Shown here piece after piece: positions 51,169 to 56,840 of a DNA stretch of 56,840 nt. This DNA is from Scytonema sp. UIC 10036. GTDB taxonomy: Bacteria > Cyanobacteriota > Cyanobacteriia > Cyanobacteriales > Nostocaceae. Where the stretch lies: assembly GCF_009725235.1 (NCBI RefSeq), contig NZ_WJFC01000077.1, positions 1 through 56,840 on the forward strand, read 5' to 3'. The notes under the pieces were generated by a model, which did not search any database, was not told the DNA's origin, and saw only the letters and a program-made list of their open reading frames with translations. Made by a program: the position numbers and the translations under genes. Positions within the stretch are counted from its first letter, which is position 1; every line of letters begins with the position of its first letter.

Positions 51169-52554
51169 ATGCCTATAAAATCAGTATCCATAGACAAGAT
51201 CAAATATGGTTCTAACCGCCGTCCCGTAAATGACGAAAAAGTGAAGGAATTGAAGGATTCCATTCAGACTAACGGTTTATTAAACCCAATTACAGTGGAT
51301 AGCAAGCTCAACTTGATTGCTGGGCTGCACCGTCTGACAGCTTGCAAGCAATTGGGGCTTGATAACATCGAGTGCAACGTTGTGGATTATGACGATGTCG
51401 ATCAAAGCCGCTTGGCGGAGATTGACGAGAATTTTATCCGCAATGAACTAGAAATTCTAGAGCGTGCGGAATTGTTATTGGAGCGCGAGCGCATTTTAGA
51501 CCGATTGGGGCTGAGGGCTAAACCGGGAGACAATCAATACACTTACAAGGGACGCGAAACAGTTTCGCAAGTACCTAAAACAACTACAGATTTAGCAAGA
51601 GAAATTGGATACAGCGAACGCAGTTTGCAGCATGACAAGCAAATTGCGCGAGATATTCACCCAGAAGTTAAAGAACAAATCAAGGGAACGCCACTTGCTA
51701 ACATGAAGACGGAGCTACTAAAAATAGCCCGAACAGCAGGTCAAGAACGAGCCTTTGCAAAACAAGCAGAACTGGCTTTAGAAACTGCTAAATCAAAGGG
51801 AGATGAAGAAGAAGCACTCAGACAAGCCAGAAGTGCCGCACACTGGCGGTTGAGGCAACAAGAGATACAAGTACAAGCCATGAAAAACGCTATGGCAAAG
51901 GCAAAGAGAGAAGCTAAGTTAGCTCTCAATCACGATGCTGTTCAACCCGAGCAGCAAACTCAGAAAGCCACAATGATGACCAACCAGGTTTCCGTCAAAG
52001 TTGGTGAGGAATGGAAATTAGGTCAGCATATCGCTTGTTGCAGCCATACATCTGGCGAACAATTCACAAACCTGCTTCCCGATCGCGCCGCTCTTGCGAT
52101 CGCAACTCTTTCCCCAACCTGGAACCACGATTATCTAGTTGATAGGGCTAGAATCGTCGCCGTACTGCGATCGGAAGGTTACATTTATGAATTTTACCGC
52201 CGTCAGAGAATGCCTTTCCAGTATGAATTAATTCTCAGTAACGTATACGTAGGTCTTTTCTCTCGCGAATCGATACCAAAACCACAGGCACCAATCAATA
52301 TTGACGGAGTAGAGGGTATAGTCAACTATTTGTTGCATTTGTACACCAATCCAACGAACTCTGTGATAGCCCCTTTTATGGGACAAGGTGAAATTCTCAT
52401 TACCTGTGAAAGAATGGGACGTATCTGTTTTATTGGAGATGAAAATCCTGACTTAGTGAGTCGCGGAATCATACGCTGGCAAGCATGGACTGGAAAACAA
52501 GCTCAAAAAACAGAATCACGGAGAATAGAGCCACGAAGTTATGTGCATCACTAG
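51169..52554 (+). CDS. ParB-domain protein with a degenerate DNA-methyltransferase tail
   Basis: A 461-residue protein. ParB/Srx N-terminal domain at about 1-90 with AGLHRLTACKQLG (the GxxR-type box) and NELEILERAELL. A helix-turn-helix KorB-like part follows (TTDLAREIGYSERSLQHDKQ), then a charged coiled coil at about 180-250. The C-terminal 170 residues look like an N4/N6-adenine or cytosine methyltransferase: IAPFMGQGEILITCERMGR corresponds to motif I, and RGIIRWQAWTG to the usual end. The catalytic DPPY/W of motif IV is replaced by TLSPTWNHDY, so methylation is unlikely. It probably binds DNA as a regulator. It lies between hgdB and the PKS gene. ATG 51169 is preferred over GTG 51163. Confidence 0.8.
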   Translation: MPIKSVSIDKIKYGSNRRPVNDEKVKELKDSIQTNGLLNPITVDSKLNLIAGLHRLTACKQLGLDNIECNVVDYDDVDQSRLAEIDENFIRNELEILERAELLLERERILDRLGLRAKPGDNQYTYKGRETVSQVPKTTTDLAREIGYSERSLQHDKQIARDIHPEVKEQIKGTPLANMKTELLKIARTAGQERAFAKQAELALETAKSKGDEEEALRQARSAAHWRLRQQEIQVQAMKNAMAKAKREAKLALNHDAVQPEQQTQKATMMTNQVSVKVGEEWKLGQHIACCSHTSGEQFTNLLPDRAALAIATLSPTWNHDYLVDRARIVAVLRSEGYIYEFYRRQRMPFQYELILSNVYVGLFSRESIPKPQAPINIDGVEGIVNYLLHLYTNPTNSVIAPFMGQGEILITCERMGRICFIGDENPDLVSRGIIRWQAWTGKQAQKTESRRIEPRSYVHH

Positions 52555-52555
52555 T

Positions 52556-52587
52556 TGTAGAGACGCTTTTATGAAAGCGTCTTTACA
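52556..52587 (+). terminator. Palindrome after the ParB-like gene
   Basis: TGTAGAGACGCTTTTATG/AAAGCGTCTTTACA begins 2 bp after the stop codon. It is a common cyanobacterial dispersed palindrome and is placed to end or stabilise the transcript. Confidence 0.6.
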
Positions 52588-52744
52588 AGAATCTAGGACG
52601 CATTTCTTGCTCTTGCACAGTATCACGTCCTCTCAATTCACATTGATTTTTATGAACTTATAGAAGTTTTCCAGAAAGTTATTCAATTTACAAAACCACT
52701 ATTTTCTTACTCAACAGTAGGGTGGGCAATGCCTACTTTACTAA

Positions 52745-52875
52745 CTCGTTCCCAAGCTCCCTTAACTCGTTCCCAGGCGGAGCCTGGGAATGCATTTCTA
52801 GAGGCTCCGCCTCTAATAACTTGAGGCAGAGCCTCTATTACTGCGTTACAAGGCAGAGCCTTGTAACGAGGAGAG
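52745..52875. repeat. Cluster of GC-rich palindromic repeats
   Basis: Four hairpins of the family (CCCAGGCGGAGCCTGGG, AGAGGCTCCGCCTCT, GAGGCAGAGCCTC, CGTTACAAGGCAGAGCC-TTGTAACG) are packed side by side. An apparent 99-codon frame across them is repeat sequence, not a gene. The remaining spacer up to 53217 is AT-rich with no gene seen. Confidence 0.85.
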
Positions 52876-53217
52876 TGCCTTCGTCATGCACGATACTTTT
52901 ACAAATTTATAAAAAGTTCATATCTGCAACAAATTCATTCTTTATAAAAACATTTAAAAAAATCTATTCAATCTCTGTTGGTTGTGCTAGTGTTTTTAGT
53001 AATTATCACGGTTCTAGCTAATTAGGTATTTTTTTTAGTTTATAGAGAGCGAAAAACTAAAAGTCACCGAAATTGCTGAGACTGAGTAAGACTTCAATCA
53101 GTGGTTTGAGTTATTTACTTTTGTGGAGAGAGAGGAGTGCGCTTTGTGTAACGAATTTGTCAAATATAATTTGCACAAATTCCATAGAATATGTTGTCTT
53201 AAACGTCAAAATTGTCT

Positions 53218-53490
53218 ATGGCATTTATCAAAATACAAAACGTAATCATTAACACTAACTATGTGGTCGCAGTTAAGTTAAATAATCAAACTAGCATTGG
53301 AGAAAACAGCATTTCTGTTCTAATAAGTACTCCAAAGTTTTCGCTCTTGAGTCCGGAAACAGTTTCTCAAGATTCTCAGGATTTGTGCCGGGACGAATGG
53401 GTTGAATTTACCGGACAAGCGGCGATCGCACTACATGACTATTTTACGAGCTTTAACAATGTTATCGATCTAATGCAAAATTATGAATGA
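53218..53490 (+). CDS. Small hypothetical protein upstream of the PKS gene
   Basis: A 90-residue acidic protein: AFIKIQNVIINTNYVVAVKL, then ISVLISTPKFSLLSPETV, then a helical end (AAIALHDYFTSFNNVIDLMQ). It looks like a small beta-strand/helix fold, possibly related to cyanobacterial proteins of the type 'I(K/R)TxxxINxxYIVAV'. No family name can be given. ATG 53218 is preferred over TTG 53212. It lies on the PKS strand, 154 bp upstream, so co-transcription is possible. Confidence 0.65.
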   Translation: MAFIKIQNVIINTNYVVAVKLNNQTSIGENSISVLISTPKFSLLSPETVSQDSQDLCRDEWVEFTGQAAIALHDYFTSFNNVIDLMQNYE

Positions 53491-53575
53491 TGAATGATGA
53501 ATTATGAATGATGAATTATGAAAATTAAAATTCATAATTCATAATTTATCATTCACAATTCATAATGTTAACTGT
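53485..53575. repeat. AATTATG / ATGAATG heptamer repeats with inverted copy
   Basis: Tandem TGAATGA and TTATGAA units are followed by inverted TTCATAATTCATAATT. They can fold into a long hairpin between the small gene and the PKS gene and thus may act as a terminator or a processing site. Confidence 0.85.
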
Positions 53576-53644
53576 TAACTATTCCTTCCGATAAAGAGCA
53601 CGTACACTAAAGGACTCAAGCTACCAACCATTACGATTTTTCCT

Positions 53645-56600
53645 ATGTCTGCTCATTCAATTGATAATGCCTTGGCGGAGTTAGCAGCCGAAATAAGTCA
53701 GTTTGAAAAGGTTGTCAACAGGTGTATTGAGGAAAAAAAAATGATGCCAGAACAATCTATGTCAATCGATAAAATTAACAGAAAATTACAAAATAGCCCT
53801 ATAGCCATCGTGGGAATGGCTTCTGTGTTTGCTAAATCCAGAAACCTACAAGAGTACTGGCAAAACATTCTTAACAAACAAGACTGTATTACTGATGTTC
53901 CATCAACACACTGGAATATTGACGAGTACTACGATCCGAACCCCAGAACACCAGAAGAAAAAACCTATTGCAAGCGAGGCGGGTTTATTCCTTACGTTGA
54001 TTTCGATCCAATGGAGTTTGGAATACCCCCTAGTATTTTAGAAGTCACTGACGTTGCACAACTTTTAAGTTTGGTTGTTGCAAAAGAAGCAATGGAAGAT
54101 GCTGGCTACAATGCATCTCGCGAGTTTAATCGTGAAACTGTTGGAGTCATCTTAGGTGTAGCAGGAAGCCAATTGGGATTACCGCTCGCTGCACGGTTAG
54201 AGTATCCGGTTTGGGAAAAGGTTCTGAAAAGTAGCGGTTTATCCGATGAGGATACCCAAAAAATTATCAAGAAAATCAAAAGTGCTTACGTAAACTGGGA
54301 TGAGAACGCTTTCCCTGGAATGTTAGGGAACGTAGTTGCAGGTAGAATTGCCAACCGTTTGAACTTAGGCGGTATCAATTGCGTTGTCGATGCGGCTTGC
54401 GCGAGTTCCTTCGCTGCTTTAAAAATGGCGATTAGCGAACTCGTAGAACACCGTTGTGACATGATGCTGACTGGTGGAGTAGACACTGACAACACTATCA
54501 TGGCGTATATGTGTTTCAGCAAAACACCAGCTGTTTCTCCTAGCGATAACGTCAAACCCTTTGATGCTAAATCAGATGGGATGATGTTGGGCGAAGGTGT
54601 TGGTATGGTTCTTCTCAAGCGTCTAGATGATGCCATACGAGACAATGACAAAATTTATGCCGTCATTAAAGGAATTGGCACCTCCAGTGATGGACGCTTT
54701 AAGAGCATTTACGCACCCCGACAAGAAGGACAAGTCAAAGCATTGCAGCGTGCTTATGACGATGCTGGTTTTGCTCCTGAGACTGTTTCCTTAATTGAAG
54801 CACACGGTACGGGAACTTTAGCTGGAGACCCTACAGAATTTGCATCTATAAACGAGTTCTTCGGAGAAAACAACTCTAAAAAGCAATACATCGCACTCGG
54901 TACCGTTAAGTCTCAAATTGGACATACTAAAGCGGCTGCTGGTGCTGCAAGTCTAATTAAGACTGCTTTAGCACTGCATCATAAAATTTTACCCCCCACA
55001 ATCAACATCACTCAACCAAACCCCAAACTCAACATTACAAACTCGCCCTTCTATTTAAATACAGAAACCAGACCTTGGATTCGTGTGGAAGGAGAAGCGC
55101 CAAGACGTGCGGGTATCAGTTCTTTTGGCTTTGGCGGAACTAACTATCATGTTGTCTTGGAAGAATACGAAGCTCTACAAGAACGGACACATCGAGTTCA
55201 CAGCACTGCTAACGAGATTTTGTTGTTTGCTCAAACTCCCACACAGTTATTAGCAAGCTGTGAAGAAATGCTTGCTAAACTCCAATCGGAGGCGGGGGCA
55301 AAAAATTATGCAGAACTTGTAGAAGCATCTAAATCCCAAGCAATTCCTTTGAATGCAGCTAGAATTGGGTTTGTTGCAGAGTCATGTGCTGAGGCTTGTA
55401 AATTATTGCAAACAAGTATTGACTTACTCAAGAACAAAGCTTCTGCTCCATCATGGGAACATCCTCAAGGTATTTTTTACCGTCAAACAGGTATAGATCT
55501 TGCAGGAAAAGTCGTTGCTTTGTTCTCCGGTCAAGGTTCTCAGTACTTGAACATGGGTCGGGAATTGGTAATGAATTTCCCGGAAGGTCAGCGTCTATTT
55601 GGCTACATGGATAGCCTTTTGCTCAAAGATAATTTGCAAACCCTGTCGAGCATAATTTTTCCCCATCCTGCCTTTGAAGAATCGGAAAAGAATGCTCAAG
55701 TCGCTGCTTTACAAAGGACAGAATATGCTCAACCAGCGATTGGAATGCTAAGCGCTAGTCTGTACAAAATTGTACAAAATGCTGGTTTCAAAGCAGATTT
55801 TGCTGCAGGGCATAGCTTTGGAGAACTGACAGCTTTATGGGCTGCAGGAGTGTTAAGCGAAGAAGATTACTGCTTCCTCGTAAAAGCTAGAGGACAAGCA
55901 ATGGCAGCTCCTCAAGACCCCGATTATGATGCAGGGGCGATGCTGGCGGTGAAAGAAGAAGTGGGCAAAATAGAAGGCATCTTAAAACAGTATCCAAAGG
56001 TATCTGTTGCCAATCTGAATTCTCCCCGTCAAGTTGTCTTAGCAGGTCCGGCTGCGGAAATTGCAAAAGTCCACCTGGTGTTACAGGAGCAAGGATTAAC
56101 TGCTGTCCCTCTACCCGTGTCTGCAGCTTTCCACACTCCATCAATTGCTTTTGCTCAAAAAGCTTTTGCGAATGCGGTTAAGTCTGTTAAGTTCCAAAAC
56201 GCAAAAATACCTGTTTACACTAACGTCACTGCAAAGCAATATCCTCAAGAAGCACAGGCGATTCAAACAATCCTCGAAAACCAACTCAGTAATCCAGTCC
56301 TGTTTAAGCAGGAAATAGAACATATTTATGCAGCAGGAGGATATTGCTTTGTTGAATTTGGTCCGAGGAAAATTTTAACAGGGCTAGTGCAAGAAATTTT
56401 AGGCGATCGCCCTCATATCACTGTAGCCTTAAATCCCAGCGCTCAAAAGAATAGCGATCGCTCAATGAGAGAAGCCGTCGTGCAATTGCGCGTCGTCGGT
56501 ATGCCATTAAAAAATCTTGACCCCTATCAATTGCCACCAGCCGTACCTGCAACCAAGAAAACCAAAGGATTGACTGTACGTTTAAACGGCATTAACTACG

Positions 56601-56840
56601 TGTCAGAAAAAACAAAGATGGCATTTCAAGAAGCTTTGCAAGATGGACATAAAGTGACATTACCTGCAAGCCAAGAAGTCATTCCAACTGAGTCCAAGCA
56701 AACAACCCCGCCTGAAACAGTACCCAAAGAAAGTAACGGTAACGGGAATCACAAAAAAGCGCAGGAACAACTAGTCACAGATTTTATGGCAAAATTAGCC
56801 GAGAAAAAATCTGTTACTTCTTTCCCTTCCCTCACTCCCC
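53645..56840 (+). CDS. hglE: Type I polyketide synthase, HglE/PfaA type (3' truncated by window end)
   Basis: An open frame of 1065 codons running off the window. After a 45-residue N-terminal helix region comes a ketosynthase (about 49-510) with VDAACASSFAAL (Cys252), EAHGTGT (His387) and GHTKAAAG (His427). An acyltransferase follows (about 630-920) with VVALFSGQGSQYLNMG, AGHSFGEL (Ser724) and SAAFHTPS (His830). The last 100 residues are a linker before the expected acyl-carrier domains. The KS is of the PUFA-synthase/HglE type. HglE builds the C26-C28 polyol chain of heterocyst glycolipids. A paralogous cluster (HglE2 type) is an alternative, but neighbours favour the HGL locus. ATG 53645. 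Confidence 0.88.
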   Translation, partial: MSAHSIDNALAELAAEISQFEKVVNRCIEEKKMMPEQSMSIDKINRKLQNSPIAIVGMASVFAKSRNLQEYWQNILNKQDCITDVPSTHWNIDEYYDPNPRTPEEKTYCKRGGFIPYVDFDPMEFGIPPSILEVTDVAQLLSLVVAKEAMEDAGYNASREFNRETVGVILGVAGSQLGLPLAARLEYPVWEKVLKSSGLSDEDTQKIIKKIKSAYVNWDENAFPGMLGNVVAGRIANRLNLGGINCVVDAACASSFAALKMAISELVEHRCDMMLTGGVDTDNTIMAYMCFSKTPAVSPSDNVKPFDAKSDGMMLGEGVGMVLLKRLDDAIRDNDKIYAVIKGIGTSSDGRFKSIYAPRQEGQVKALQRAYDDAGFAPETVSLIEAHGTGTLAGDPTEFASINEFFGENNSKKQYIALGTVKSQIGHTKAAAGAASLIKTALALHHKILPPTINITQPNPKLNITNSPFYLNTETRPWIRVEGEAPRRAGISSFGFGGTNYHVVLEEYEALQERTHRVHSTANEILLFAQTPTQLLASCEEMLAKLQSEAGAKNYAELVEASKSQAIPLNAARIGFVAESCAEACKLLQTSIDLLKNKASAPSWEHPQGIFYRQTGIDLAGKVVALFSGQGSQYLNMGRELVMNFPEGQRLFGYMDSLLLKDNLQTLSSIIFPHPAFEESEKNAQVAALQRTEYAQPAIGMLSASLYKIVQNAGFKADFAAGHSFGELTALWAAGVLSEEDYCFLVKARGQAMAAPQDPDYDAGAMLAVKEEVGKIEGILKQYPKVSVANLNSPRQVVLAGPAAEIAKVHLVLQEQGLTAVPLPVSAAFHTPSIAFAQKAFANAVKSVKFQNAKIPVYTNVTAKQYPQEAQAIQTILENQLSNPVLFKQEIEHIYAAGGYCFVEFGPRKILTGLVQEILGDRPHITVALNPSAQKNSDRSMREAVVQLRVVGMPLKNLDPYQLPPAVPATKKTKGLTVRLNGINYVSEKTKMAFQEALQDGHKVTLPASQEVIPTESKQTTPPETVPKESNGNGNHKKAQEQLVTDFMAKLAEKKSVTSFPSLTP

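Noticed and set aside
52722..53021. 99-codon plus-strand frame
   Set aside because: Mostly GC-rich palindromic repeats; it would not be a natural protein.
54286..54651. 121-codon minus-strand frame in the PKS gene
   Set aside because: Antisense to the ketosynthase active-site region, which is certain on the plus strand.
1..56840. tRNA, rRNA and origin of replication
   Set aside because: No cloverleaf-compatible sequence with a TTCRA arm, no rRNA stretch and no DnaA-box cluster was recognised by eye; a tRNAscan-SE and Rfam run would settle this.

Overview
The window comes from a filamentous, heterocyst-forming cyanobacterium (order Nostocales). Evidence for a cyanobacterium: dense GCGATCGC (HIP1) octamers, a psb30 photosystem II gene, a CpcT-type phycobilin lyase, and a CRISPR repeat of the cyanobacterial GGGATTGAAAC class. 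Evidence for heterocyst formation: a heterocyst-glycolipid (HGL) locus over the last 17 kb, and a tandem array of small RNA genes whose promoters carry HetR-type palindromes. Short tandem heptamer repeats (AATTATG, TTAGTTG, GGGACAA types) and several dispersed palindromic elements fill most spacers. The species cannot be named from this window.

Layout. 0-13 kb: GH65 phosphorylase/beta-phosphoglucomutase fusion, a membrane protein, an AT-rich two-TM sensor-like orphan, a small exported protein, recJ with an internal repeat insertion, an EIGK-repeat protein, and the nspA-nspC polyamine pair. 14-20 kb: a decayed two-repeat CRISPR without cas genes, psb30 (39 aa, easily missed), a YkgJ-type protein, a dead peptide-export ABC transporter, and an M50 protease flanked by TPR blocks. 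20-24 kb: one two-partner-secretion adhesin gene surrounded by adhesin and CHAT remnants. 24-35 kb: two half-size GDT1 manganese exchangers, a Uma2 protein, argJ, the small RNA array, gatB, acpP, an HdrB-like protein, tonB/exbB/exbD and a CpdA-like phosphodiesterase. 36-39 kb: cpcT, a TPR protein and a pentapeptide-repeat protein. 39.5-56.8 kb: the HGL locus.

In the HGL locus the gene order is GT4 glycosyltransferase (HglT-like), divergent SDR and GMC oxidoreductase, GT2 glycosyltransferase, DUF2141 exported protein, epimerase (HgdA-like), DevC-like permease (HgdC), DevB-like membrane fusion protein (HgdB), a ParB/degenerate-methyltransferase protein, a small unknown protein, and a truncated type I polyketide synthase (HglE/PfaA type) that runs off the window end. 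The logic is synthesis of the long-chain polyol (HglE), trimming of its oxidation state (SDR, GMC; inferred), sugar supply and attachment (epimerase, HglT, perhaps GT2), and export to the heterocyst envelope (HgdB/HgdC, with an ATPase encoded elsewhere).

The most interesting signal is at 27.27-27.75 kb. On the minus strand there are three near-identical units, each with a HetR-like palindrome centred about 34 bp upstream, a -10 box, about 50 transcribed nucleotides, and a hairpin followed by a T-run. This matches the known design of NsiR1, the HetR-dependent small RNA made from tandem repeats in heterocystous cyanobacteria, but here it lies between gatB and argJ with no hetF in the window. 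Many genes in the window are remnants (XisI, Uma2, DUF433, histidine kinase, ABC transporter, CHAT, adhesins), indicating heavy turnover between conserved housekeeping genes.
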